A stretch of 39,604 nt of DNA from Asticcacaulis biprosthecium C19 (GTDB lineage: Bacteria > Pseudomonadota > Alphaproteobacteria > Caulobacterales > Caulobacteraceae). Below the pieces are notes generated by a model that worked only from the letters and a program-made list of their open reading frames with translations, did no database searches and had not been told where the DNA came from. The stretch covers positions 884,490 to 924,093 of the forward strand of contig NZ_GL883077.1 in assembly GCF_000204015.1 (NCBI RefSeq), read 5' to 3'. The first letter of the stretch is position 1. The number at the start of each line of letters is the position of its first letter. The translations under genes and the position numbers were made by a program. Shown one piece after another: positions 24,372-32,121 of this stretch.

Positions 24372-24847
24372 TCTATGTCTACTGGAAATCGGTCACGGCC
24401 CGGCTGGGCGGTCCTGTACACCAAGCCCGCCGCACGGTCGCAGCGGCGCTGACGGCCATCGGCTTCACTGTATCGCCTGAGGCTCGCGCCCTGACGGCCG
24501 AACGCCGCAATGGTCTGCCCGGCTTCCCCTTTGCCTTCGTCTGGACGGCCCGGATCGACCCGGCTTCAGGCGGGCAGGCGAAGATTGCCATCGAATACGG
24601 CCTGCGCGCGACGACCGGCACCTGGGTGGCTTTCGGCCTGGCGATCGTTCTGGTGTTTCCCCTGGTCCTGATCTCGGAGATGGCGCCCGCCCTGACCATG
24701 ATCCCCATCCTCCCCGTGGTCTGGCTGTTCGGCGCAATGGTCGCGATGAAACTGCACCAGGCGCAGTTGGAACGACGTCTGTGGCAGACCATTGGCGCGC
24801 ACGTGCCGGTGACCGGTTTCGAAACCTCTGTCAGGGCCGTGTCATGA
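24368..24847 (+). CDS. Two-helix membrane protein, paralogue 2
   Basis: 159-aa relative of the preceding gene: YWKSVTARL near the start, AALTAIGFTVSPEARALTAER, two transmembrane helices (WVAFGLAIVLVFPLVLI and LTMIPILPVVWLFGAMVAM, about 78-95 and 101-121) and QLERRLWQTIGAHVPVTG afterwards. ATGA overlaps join it to both neighbours. The two paralogues may form a heteromeric membrane complex, which is inference. Confidence 0.65.
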   Translation: MIYVYWKSVTARLGGPVHQARRTVAAALTAIGFTVSPEARALTAERRNGLPGFPFAFVWTARIDPASGGQAKIAIEYGLRATTGTWVAFGLAIVLVFPLVLISEMAPALTMIPILPVVWLFGAMVAMKLHQAQLERRLWQTIGAHVPVTGFETSVRAVS

Positions 24848-26280
24848 CCGTCCAGCCCGGCGTACCGAAATTCTGCAGTCACTGCGGTCACGGCCTGATG
24901 GCCGGGGAGAAGTTCTGTGGCGGCTGTGGCACCGCCATCGGTCCGGACGCGGTCGCAGCCCCGGCCTCGCAGACCCATCATTGCGCCCCCTGCGGCGACG
25001 GCGGCCGTCTGCCGGCGGGCCAGAATGTGTGTTTCACCTGCCGCCGCCTGCGCCCCCTGTCGCCCGACTATCACATGCCGATCGACTACCTGATGTGGGA
25101 TCTTGACGCCGCGGCCATGCGCACTCTGCGCAATTCCGGCCCGCTCAACGCCGCCGCCCAGGCGATCTCGCAGAGGCTGGGGCGACCATGGCTGGAGGCC
25201 GCGGTCAACGGCATCCGGCTGGGCCCGGACCAGATGCCGGACATCTTTAACCAGGCGGTTCTGGCGGCGCGTATTGTCGGCTTGGCCTATCTGCCCGAAC
25301 TCTACGTCTCGGGCGAGCAGATGTGGGATTGCGTGACGCTCGGCGACGAGAACGGCGCCTTTATCGCCATAGGCTCGGTCCTGCTCAACTTCGGTCCGCG
25401 TGAGATGCTGTACCTGCTGGGGCGTGAGATGGGCCATGTCGCCGCCGGCCACGCTATGTGGAACACGGTGTCGCGCTTCATGAGCGGCCAGTCGGCCCAG
25501 CGCACGATTATGGGTGAGGGGGTGATGCAATTCATCAACCCGGCCAAGATTGTCGAAAGCGCGATCGACGCGCCGCTGATGGCCTGGGCGCGCCAGTCCC
25601 AAATCACCGCCGATCGCGCCGGTGCCATGGTGGTTGGCGATCCGGCCGTCGTCCGCAACGTGACCCTGCAATGGGCGATGAAGTCCTTTCCGGTGCTGAA
25701 GAAACTCAATGTCGCGGCCCTGGAACGCCAAGTCGCCGATGCGGTCGGTGGCGCCCACCAGATGGCCGAGATGACCATGGGATCGCAGCCCTTCCTGATG
25801 CGGCGGCTGCGCCTGCAGGCCGAGTTTTCCGGAACCTCCGATTTTTCAGCGTGGCGGCGGGTCATCGATCACTGGCTTGAGGCCGAGAAGCCGAAGAAGG
25901 CACCGGAACCGCCGATCGACGACGGCCATGTTCGGCTGACCTGTATCGCCTGTTCCGAGCCGCTGCGTTTCGACCGTAGCCGCTTTGCCAACGAAACCGA
26001 CGCCATCAAGGTGCGCTGTCCCAATGCCGCTTGCCGCAAGGTCCTGGAAGTTCGGCCGGCGCCGCCCAAATCGGCGAAGATCGAACGGCTGGCGCCCGAA
26101 CAGGACGACAATTCGCTGAAAATCGACTGCGCCGCCTGCCACCGGCCGTTGCGGGTGCTGAAGGCCGCCCTGGCCGGCAAGAGCGAAGCCAAGATCCGCT
26201 GTCCCAATGCCGACTGCCGTACGGTGCTGACGGTACGGCCGCCGCCCGAACGCGACAATCCCGACCTTTATGCCGATTAG
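24844..26280 (+). CDS. M48-like protein with four zinc ribbons and degenerate active site
   Basis: 478-aa protein. Two zinc-binding CxxC clusters open it (C11/C14/C25/C28, then CAPC and CFTC), and two similar ribbons close it (LTCIAC...RCPNAAC and IDCAAC...RCPNADC). The middle resembles M48 peptidases: LLGREMGHVAAGH and ITADRAGAMV match the family's LLGHELGHxxxGH and xxADRAG. The first zinc-ligand histidine is Arg194 (R194-E195-M196-G197-H198), so zinc binding and catalysis are doubtful; it may be a pseudopeptidase or a variant subfamily. No transmembrane helix is evident. ATG overlaps the preceding stop (ATGA). Confidence 0.75.
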   Translation: MTVQPGVPKFCSHCGHGLMAGEKFCGGCGTAIGPDAVAAPASQTHHCAPCGDGGRLPAGQNVCFTCRRLRPLSPDYHMPIDYLMWDLDAAAMRTLRNSGPLNAAAQAISQRLGRPWLEAAVNGIRLGPDQMPDIFNQAVLAARIVGLAYLPELYVSGEQMWDCVTLGDENGAFIAIGSVLLNFGPREMLYLLGREMGHVAAGHAMWNTVSRFMSGQSAQRTIMGEGVMQFINPAKIVESAIDAPLMAWARQSQITADRAGAMVVGDPAVVRNVTLQWAMKSFPVLKKLNVAALERQVADAVGGAHQMAEMTMGSQPFLMRRLRLQAEFSGTSDFSAWRRVIDHWLEAEKPKKAPEPPIDDGHVRLTCIACSEPLRFDRSRFANETDAIKVRCPNAACRKVLEVRPAPPKSAKIERLAPEQDDNSLKIDCAACHRPLRVLKAALAGKSEAKIRCPNADCRTVLTVRPPPERDNPDLYAD

Positions 26281-26296
26281 AAAAGGAAACTAAGCC

Positions 26297-26773
26297 ATGC
26301 CCACACCCCTGTCTTCTGTATCCGACGTCCTCAAGGCCGCGATCGAACGCGCCGAACAACCCGATGTGTCGTCCTGGCCGGACGGTATTGACGCCAAAGA
26401 CACGGCCGCAGCCATCGCCGAAGCCGCCAGCGGCGAAATCTTCGAAGGCGAGGCCGCTCCCGGCAGTTGGGCCAGCCAGGCTGTCGACCGCGCCACCGAG
26501 GCGGTTTCGAAGCTGGATTTGGAAAGGGTTGCAGAGAGCCTTAACGAACAGGCGAAGGAAAGCACCGACGGTGGCGTTCTCAGCAACGCCTTCGGACGTC
26601 TTCACGAGGTGGCTGAAAAGGTTCAGGACATGGCCGTGGCCGCTCAGGCTCGGATGGAGGTCGATGACGGCGTGATCGACGCCGCGGCCGAAGACGATGT
26701 CTATGAGGCTGCGCCTGTCGAGGTTGAGACAGCCGAAACCGACGACGATCCCTACGACAGCGATAACGTGTGA
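26297..26773 (+). CDS. Acidic helical protein
   Basis: 158-aa, strongly acidic and alanine-rich product (DVLKAAIERAEQPDVSSWP, AVDRATEAVSKLDLERVAES, AEKVQDMAVAAQARMEVDD) with a disordered tail TAETDDDPYDSDNV. It has neither cysteine nor membrane segment. It starts 16 bases after the M48-like gene, behind AAAAGGAAA. The next gene's ATG overlaps its stop. Unknown; could be a soluble adaptor or substrate of the cluster. Confidence 0.65.
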   Translation: MPTPLSSVSDVLKAAIERAEQPDVSSWPDGIDAKDTAAAIAEAASGEIFEGEAAPGSWASQAVDRATEAVSKLDLERVAESLNEQAKESTDGGVLSNAFGRLHEVAEKVQDMAVAAQARMEVDDGVIDAAAEDDVYEAAPVEVETAETDDDPYDSDNV

Positions 26774-27183
26774 TGCCGGGTACGGTGCCCGACGACCGGA
26801 TCATCGACGCCGCCGACGGTGCGGTTCACGACGCGGTACCTGACGTCATAGAAGCGGCCGACGGCCGCGAAATCGAGGCCGCGTCGACCGACCCGGACGA
26901 GGATCATCTGCGGGGCGGCCGGCCTGTGCCGGCCCACCTGGCGGCGCAAACGGCTGCCCAGGCTTCTGCCCAGGCCGTGGCGACCACAACGGCCGATCCC
27001 GAGGCATCAACGTCGCACGACGCCGTGCCGCGCAAGGATCCGGTCGAAAACGCTGTCGCCGAGCCGGCGCCGGCCGAAACCGCACCGGACCTTGCGCCCG
27101 AAGCGCCAAACAACCCCTATCTGGCCCCTGATGATCCCGATCCGGTGACAACCGATGATGCCGGCGACGCGGCCGGCGAATAA
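26773..27183 (+). CDS. Acidic, disordered Ala/Asp/Pro-rich protein
   Basis: 136-aa low-complexity protein (DRIIDAADGAVHDAVPDVIEAADG, then AAQTAAQASAQAVATTTAD and a Pro/Asp-rich tail NNPYLAPDDPDPVTTDD). The ATG at 26773 shares one base with the preceding TGA; a GTG three bases earlier is an alternative. No domain recognised and no membrane segment. Co-translated with the previous gene and similar to it in composition. Confidence 0.55.
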   Translation: MPGTVPDDRIIDAADGAVHDAVPDVIEAADGREIEAASTDPDEDHLRGGRPVPAHLAAQTAAQASAQAVATTTADPEASTSHDAVPRKDPVENAVAEPAPAETAPDLAPEAPNNPYLAPDDPDPVTTDDAGDAAGE

Positions 27184-27275
27184 TTTTCGGCGGGCTGAGC
27201 CAAGTTCCGGGAAACCTGCGCTTAACCCTGTGAAGGCGGTTCTTGCGGGGCCTTCGTACATTCAGGGAGACACCC

Positions 27276-27818
27276 ATGGCCGAGACCGAAACCATAGCCG
27301 AAACCTACCGCGTCGAAATCGCGAACCTGTCCGAAGACGGGCGTGACGATGTGCTGGAAGCCATCGAGGCCAATCCGGCCATGACCGCCGAAGACGCCGA
27401 AGTCTTGCTGGACCGCACCGAAGCTGCCGATGCGGCGCGCGAAAATTTCGACGACCTGCAGAAAGAGCAGGACCAGTTGATGAAGGACGGAGAATGGGAA
27501 ACCGCCCGTGACCGTGCTCAGGAAGCCGAGTACGAAATGCGCGAGGTCGAGGACCTGGGCGGTGACGCCGACACGGAGATTCTCGAGGCCGAAACCGACG
27601 TTGCCGAGATCGATGAGGCGATGGACGAACAGGAGATGGGCGAACAGGCCGCGGCCGATGCCGCCGACTATGCCGATCGTGGCATGGAGGGCGCGGCCGA
27701 GGTCTACGGCCAAACGGCGAGTGAACACGCCGGCAATGCCGTCGACAACGCGGCGTCGGCGGCGCCCAACGAATATAATGCGGACCATGACGTCGATGGC
27801 GACGGCGTAACCGACTGA
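27276..27818 (+). CDS. Acidic coiled protein ending in a calcium-loop motif
   Basis: 180-aa acidic protein, mostly helical with heptad-like charge pattern (LQKEQDQLMKDGEWETARDRAQEAEYEMREVEDL). Its last nine residues, DVDGDGVTD (172-180), match the Asp-rich DxDxDGxxD calcium loop found in EF-hand, dockerin and thrombospondin-3 repeats. ATG at 27276 follows CAGGGAGA at 27263-27270. A 92-base gap separates it from the preceding gene, so it may have its own promoter. Function unknown. Confidence 0.65.
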   Translation: MAETETIAETYRVEIANLSEDGRDDVLEAIEANPAMTAEDAEVLLDRTEAADAARENFDDLQKEQDQLMKDGEWETARDRAQEAEYEMREVEDLGGDADTEILEAETDVAEIDEAMDEQEMGEQAAADAADYADRGMEGAAEVYGQTASEHAGNAVDNAASAAPNEYNADHDVDGDGVTD

Positions 27819-27833
27819 GCCTGACAGGGGAAG

Positions 27834-28520
27834 ATGATGACCAGATCCATTTTTGCGGTTGCCCTTGTGGCGGCTCTCAGCCTGACGGCCTGCAACCCGC
27901 AGCCCAACAACCGTGCGCCGCAACAGAATGTCGGCAATAACGGACCCTTTGCGGCCAATGACCCGAACGCCGCCTATCCGAACCCGCCGGCGCCCTACAA
28001 CAACACCGGGCCGCAGCAGCCATCACCCTGGCCGGGTGCGCAACAGCCAAGCCAGCAACCCGGCCAGCAGCCGGTTCCGCAACCAGGCCAGCCCGGCATG
28101 ATGCCGAACACGCCGCCGCCCTTGCCGGGCCAGATGCCCGGTGGCGCCTATCCGGGCAACGGTGCGCCGTTGCAGTTGGCCAGTGCACCTCAGGGGATGA
28201 ACCGTCTCAATTCGCAGGCGGGCTATGTTTTCCGCTCTGGTCTGAACGGCCAGGGGCCGCTGCCGCAGCAATCGCGCGATACCTATAACCGGCTGATGGC
28301 CTATTTCGACGCCCAGCCCCAGGTCCTGGGCTACACGGATGACCCAAGTGGCCGCATGTCCCAGGTCGGCTTCCAGGCGACGAAAAACGGCGCGCCGGTG
28401 ATGGGGATGCTGACGGTGATGCAGACGCAATCGGGAGCGGTGGCGATCCTGATGCTGGACTCGCCGGATCGTTTCCAGTCGTCGATGCAGGCCATGATGG
28501 CGGCCGCGCAACAGCCGTGA
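27834..28520 (+). CDS. Proline/glutamine-rich lipoprotein
   Basis: 228-aa predicted lipoprotein: signal peptide MMTRSIFAVALVAALSLTAC with acylated C20, then about 110 residues of Pro/Gln/Gly-rich linker (PGQQPVPQPGQPGMMP) that could span the periplasm, then a compact C-terminal domain (about 125-228; RDTYNRLMAYFDAQPQVLGY, MGMLTVMQTQSGAVAILML). Start is either ATG at 27834 or 27837, behind CAGGGGAAG. Last gene of the cluster; the GC-rich backbone ends here and the accessory island begins. Confidence 0.7.
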   Translation: MMTRSIFAVALVAALSLTACNPQPNNRAPQQNVGNNGPFAANDPNAAYPNPPAPYNNTGPQQPSPWPGAQQPSQQPGQQPVPQPGQPGMMPNTPPPLPGQMPGGAYPGNGAPLQLASAPQGMNRLNSQAGYVFRSGLNGQGPLPQQSRDTYNRLMAYFDAQPQVLGYTDDPSGRMSQVGFQATKNGAPVMGMLTVMQTQSGAVAILMLDSPDRFQSSMQAMMAAAQQP

Positions 28521-28779
28521 GGTTTACTGTAGCCAGTTAGAGGCGGAGGGGCTCGGGAAGGGCTCGTCCGCCTCGACGCGTTTTGGCCCTAAGCAGCCCT
28601 TTGTGCCTCCGAGCGTAAATTTCAAAGCGGACATATGTAGGGAATCCAAGTCTATCCTCTTGGGCCACCGATACTGGGGCTGCCGCGCCAGGGCGCTGTA
28701 GACGCGAATCAATCCTGGGTATATGTATATAGAAATTTTTCGATGTGAGCGCGAAGACGGCTTCGTGCCAGGATGCGTT
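28521..28779. other. Left boundary of the low-GC island, no gene seen
   Basis: No convincing gene. Minus-strand open frames at 28524-28823 and 28537-28830 overlap each other and the toxin and lack ribosome-binding sites or family character. The right end (28715-28740) is AT-rich (ATATGTATATAGAAATTTTT) and may hold the toxin-antitoxin promoter. I saw no tRNA or clear attachment-site repeat. Confidence 0.4.
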
Positions 28780-29106
28780 TTGGATATAGCGTTCGATACG
28801 GAGCCGTTGAGACAGCTGTGCATCAGCCAAACCTCAGCGAAGAAGAAACTTGGTGATGCGGTCGCGGTTCAGTTAATGAGCCGTGTTGCTGACTTGCGTG
28901 CAGCTGATTCCATAGACGACCTGGTGGTTGGTCTTACGGACGTAATAACGGGTGCGACGGGGCAGACAAGGACGATAATGCTTTGTGATGGATACGAATT
29001 GAAACTATCAGCGCAGCAGCGAAATTGTCCGGTGCGAGGCAATGGTCTGGTAGATTGGTCAAAAGTTAGCCGTGTAAGGCTGAATTCGATCGATAAGGGG
29101 AAATAG
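28780..29106 (+). CDS. higB: HigB-like toxin (RelE/ParE superfamily)
   Basis: 108-aa protein resembling HigB/killer-type toxins, small ribonucleases that cut mRNA at the ribosome. DIAFDTEPLRQLCISQTSAKKKLG, followed by LMSRVADLRAADSIDDL and the closing VDWSKVSRVRLNSI, match the family's layout. I prefer TTG at 28780, behind AGGA at 28770-28773, because the homologous region begins there; ATG at 28723 would add 19 residues not seen in the family. The antitoxin gene follows after two bases, the usual order for hig modules. Base composition is lower in GC than the flanking core genes. Confidence 0.7.
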   Translation: MDIAFDTEPLRQLCISQTSAKKKLGDAVAVQLMSRVADLRAADSIDDLVVGLTDVITGATGQTRTIMLCDGYELKLSAQQRNCPVRGNGLVDWSKVSRVRLNSIDKGK

Positions 29107-29108
29107 CG

Positions 29109-30208
29109 TTGGGTGTGAATTTCCAAACGGACTGGTGTTCGCCCCCGGGGCGACTATTCTTGACGCGCTCAAGGCGCGTGAAATTGAACTCGATGACTTT
29201 GCAAAACGCATCAGTCGGTCCCGTCAGACGATCGAATTATTATTGATTGGCGATGTCGAAATCGATCGAGAGATGGCGATTGCCCTTTCGGATGTAATAG
29301 GCGCTTCTCCGAAGTTTTGGTTACAACGTCAGGCTGACTTCGCTCATGACCGCCACCTGGTCCAGGGAGATGCGGCCGAAAAACTTAAGGAATGGATGCT
29401 GTCATTCCCGGTCGCCGACATGGTGAAGCTCGGTTGGATTCCATCGACAAAGTCCATTCAGGAGAAAATCAAGAATTGCCTTGAGTTCTTTGGGGTCAAT
29501 TCCGTTGACCAGTGGGAGGCCCGATATTCGGCTGAGTTAAAAGCCGTGGCCTTCAGGTCGAGCGCATCGCTAAAAGCCGATATCCCAGCGACCATAGCAT
29601 GGATCCGCAGAGGTGAAATCGAAGCGACAGCCGCTCAATGTGACCTTTGGGACAAGGAAAAGTTTCGTTCGGTGCTGCCGGTGTTGCGGAAACTTTCTCG
29701 TCAAAAAGATCCAGCGATATTCATTCCTATGCTGAAGAAGATTGCGGCAAGTTGCGGCGTGGCTGTGGTCATTTCTAGAACGCCAGCCGGTTGTCGCGCC
29801 AGCGGTGCAACTAAGTTTGTCTCTGCTGAAAAGGCGATGATGATGCTCAGTTTCAGGCATCGTTCGGACGACCATTTCTGGTTCACGGTTTTCCATGAGG
29901 CCGCCCACTTGCTCCTGCACGACACTTCTCTTTTGTTCATTGAGAACGGAGACGAAGTGATGGAAAAGGAGGAGGGTGAAGCTGATCAGTTCGCTCAGGA
30001 CTTCCTCGTCTCGCCCGAAGACCGCAGAGAGTTTCCGCAAATCCGTCGAGACATCAAAGCGGTGGCGCGCTTTGCCCAGCGAATTGGCGTCTCCCAAGGG
30101 GTTGTCCTTGGTCAACTCCAGCATTTGGGTTACGTAGACAAAAAGTACATGAACCGCCTAAAGCGTCGTTATGATTGGGATGAAATCGAACGGGCGACTA
30201 TCCTCTGA
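29109..30208 (+). CDS. higA: XRE-ImmA/IrrE antitoxin with frameshift near the start
   Basis: Antitoxin partner of HigB, about 366 aa if the frame is restored. The intact frame begins at GTG 29135; upstream, TTG 29109 with AAGGGGA at 29096-29102 encodes LGVNFQTDWCSPPG, the family N-terminus, in another frame. The two join at the CCCCCGGGG run (29042+100 region, 29142-29150): one extra C, or a -1 slip, gives SPPGATILDAL. The helix-turn-helix follows (DDFAKRISRSRQTIELLLIG), and the C-terminal ImmA/IrrE metalloprotease domain has FHEAAHLLLH (H254, E255, H258 counted from 29135). It may be a sequencing error, a true mutation, or programmed frameshifting. Its end overlaps the convergent gene by 11 bases. 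Confidence 0.75.
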
Positions 30209-31136
30209 AGTACAGATAGTTATCAGGACTCTTCTGCCAATTACACATAGAGTCTTCGAGCACCTGTTTTCCAACCTTTAGCTTGTTGTCCAAGAGTGCG
30301 AGAATTCCTTCAAGTTGTTCCGCTGAGGTCGCGGAGGTCGGGTTGTCGTCCACTAAAAGTCGCGCCCCGCGCAGAGGGCCGGTTGCGCCGTTCAGGTACG
30401 CCTTGCCCGGAGTGATCGGCATTAATTCCAGCTTTCCGACCATTGTTAGGAAGTCGAACGACCCAAGGCGACCAAAGCGGTTCACGTTTTTCATGGAGCT
30501 ATATAGGAAGTCGAAAGCTTCTGTCGGGTTTTGCCCCACAGCTTGGTGCGTGCCGACGATCAAGCCGCGATGATCTCCGTACCCGCGAACTAAGTGAACG
30601 TAGGAAATTAGAGTATCACTAATCGCATCGGCGCTCTTGCTCTCGTACTTTCTGTGATTGCTGAAGCGGCGTGAAACGCCATCTGATAATAACACATACA
30701 GATTTTCATTCGCCCATGTCCTAAACTTGGTAGGATCACTCGTGATTGTTTCCCAAGTCCACGGAGCTTGATGGCCAAAGGCGCCATAAATGTCCCGCAT
30801 CAGCCGCCAACCGTCGACGGCATGCTTCCCAAAATGTGTTGCAAGGAATACGAGCCAAATTGCTTCATCAAGTCGGCCTCCATTCCTATGCAACACAGCG
30901 GCCTTAAGCGGATCGAATAAATCCGTCGTCGGCGCGGCTCTGTCGGAAGAAATAGGCCGATCTCCGAGAGTTGTTACGAATAATATCCGGCGCAGACTCG
31001 ATACGAGTTGCAGGACAAAAGCTTCTCGTCGCTGTGCATTTTGAATGCCTAGCAATGCGTGTTCGTGCGTGTTGAAGTCCTGCAGCAATTGGTCGAGCTT
31101 GCCGGCCATAGCTGACATATTACGAGGCACGGCCAT
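30198..31136 (-). CDS. Alpha-glutamyl/putrescinyl thymine pyrophosphorylase clade 3
   Basis: 312-aa protein that I recognise as the aGPT-Pplase clade 3 family, predicted by comparative genomics to act in thymine hypermodification, where a diphosphate on hydroxymethyl-uracil is replaced by an amine such as glutamate or putrescine. Conserved blocks: THFGKHAVDGWRLMRDIYG (about 100-118), FSNHRKYES (158-166), NRFGRLGSFDFLTMVGKL (219-236), YLNGATGPLRGARLL (247-261) and EDSMCNWQKSP (294-304). ATG at 31136 is used; GTG at 31139 or 31130 are alternatives behind AGGGAG. It overlaps the end of the thymidylate-synthase-like gene by 17 bases, so the two are coupled. Biochemistry of the clade is unproven. 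Confidence 0.75.
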   Translation of the reverse strand: MAVPRNMSAMAGKLDQLLQDFNTHEHALLGIQNAQRREAFVLQLVSSLRRILFVTTLGDRPISSDRAAPTTDLFDPLKAAVLHRNGGRLDEAIWLVFLATHFGKHAVDGWRLMRDIYGAFGHQAPWTWETITSDPTKFRTWANENLYVLLSDGVSRRFSNHRKYESKSADAISDTLISYVHLVRGYGDHRGLIVGTHQAVGQNPTEAFDFLYSSMKNVNRFGRLGSFDFLTMVGKLELMPITPGKAYLNGATGPLRGARLLVDDNPTSATSAEQLEGILALLDNKLKVGKQVLEDSMCNWQKSPDNYLYFRG

Positions 31137-32121
31137 CACTCCCTAATTCCGTAAACAGCTCTTGTGTTTGGGGTGGCGATTGCAACCGGTCGTGCTTTCG
31201 CCGGATATAGGTTTCGTAGACGGGAGACACCATTTGATCCTTAATGGCCACGATGGCGCGGGCATTATTTGAAAATTTTATTGCGATAAGTCTCGCGATA
31301 TCCGCCCAATAGCCGTTCAGCATAGGAAACGTTGTATCTTCAATTTCACCATTCCTAATCTGCGGCTCGATCTCAAGGAGCAATTTGAGTTGGGGCCACT
31401 GATCGCCGAGGGGCATGGCCGGCATTTCTATAATATCTTGAAAGGCCTCGTCGAGGAATTCCTGCGCGGCAATCGCGTTCTCAGTGTAAAGATGCAGACT
31501 CCCAACGGAATGCTTATAGGTGCCAAGCTTGGCGCTCAGACTTCCTGCGATCAACTCCTGGAGCATGGTGAAGCAAAAAATGTCGTGTGGAAGGCCGAGA
31601 TAAGCATCGTTCGATCGCATGTGAGCCTGCATATGTAAAAGTCCGTTTCGCAGAACGAACTGTAATGAGCAGGTGCAGGGGACGTCTTTGAAATCCCCTT
31701 GCGAGTCTTTAGCGTCGTAGAGCTGAATGACAGCTTTACGGCTATGAGGGTTTTCCTGCAGCTTCCGGATGACGAAATCTACCTGATCGATTCCGTCTTT
31801 ATTGAACAGGCGAGGCCCGTAGGCACCGTTAACGGTGCCATCCTCTTCGGCGAAGTCTGAATACCTTCCAATGTACGACTGGATAAACTCCAGCGAGTCC
31901 GACTTTGACATGTACCAAAGAAATTCGCCGATGCAGCTGTAAATCACGCCACGCGTTTCGGCTCGACTAAGCCTGGCTCGAGGTTTCTTTAGTTCTAGTA
32001 GGATACCAAAAACTTCCCCATTCTCACCCTTCGTTGGCTTCACGCGGCTTTTGCTTTTCAGCAGGCGACTGAATACCTTCCGAAGAAGGTCATCCAAGCT
32101 TTTCTCTGCAATATCAGCCAT
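31120..32121 (-). CDS. Thymidylate-synthase-like enzyme (putative dNMP hydroxymethylase)
   Basis: 333-aa member of the thymidylate synthase superfamily. C149 (VPCTCSLQF) is the nucleophile, R169-S170-N171-D172 and R128 bind phosphate and folate, and H210 and Y212 (SLHLY) close the nucleotide site. The residue after LGLPH is D180, where thymidylate synthases have Asn; in phage T4 dCMP hydroxymethylase an Asp at this site selects cytosine over uracil. Start is ATG at 32121 behind AGAGGG; a TTG at 32139 is less likely. Together with the downstream pyrophosphorylase it suggests production of a modified pyrimidine for DNA. The housekeeping thyA is not in this window. Confidence 0.75.
   Translation of the reverse strand: MADIAEKSLDDLLRKVFSRLLKSKSRVKPTKGENGEVFGILLELKKPRARLSRAETRGVIYSCIGEFLWYMSKSDSLEFIQSYIGRYSDFAEEDGTVNGAYGPRLFNKDGIDQVDFVIRKLQENPHSRKAVIQLYDAKDSQGDFKDVPCTCSLQFVLRNGLLHMQAHMRSNDAYLGLPHDIFCFTMLQELIAGSLSAKLGTYKHSVGSLHLYTENAIAAQEFLDEAFQDIIEMPAMPLGDQWPQLKLLLEIEPQIRNGEIEDTTFPMLNGYWADIARLIAIKFSNNARAIVAIKDQMVSPVYETYIRRKHDRLQSPPQTQELFTELGSDGRAS

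Noticed and set aside
24379-25758. 459-aa minus-strand frame opposite the M48-like gene
   Set aside because: It spans the boundary of two well-supported plus-strand genes and has shadow-type composition.
28524-28830. Two minus-strand frames beside the toxin
   Set aside because: They overlap each other and the toxin, with no ribosome-binding sites.
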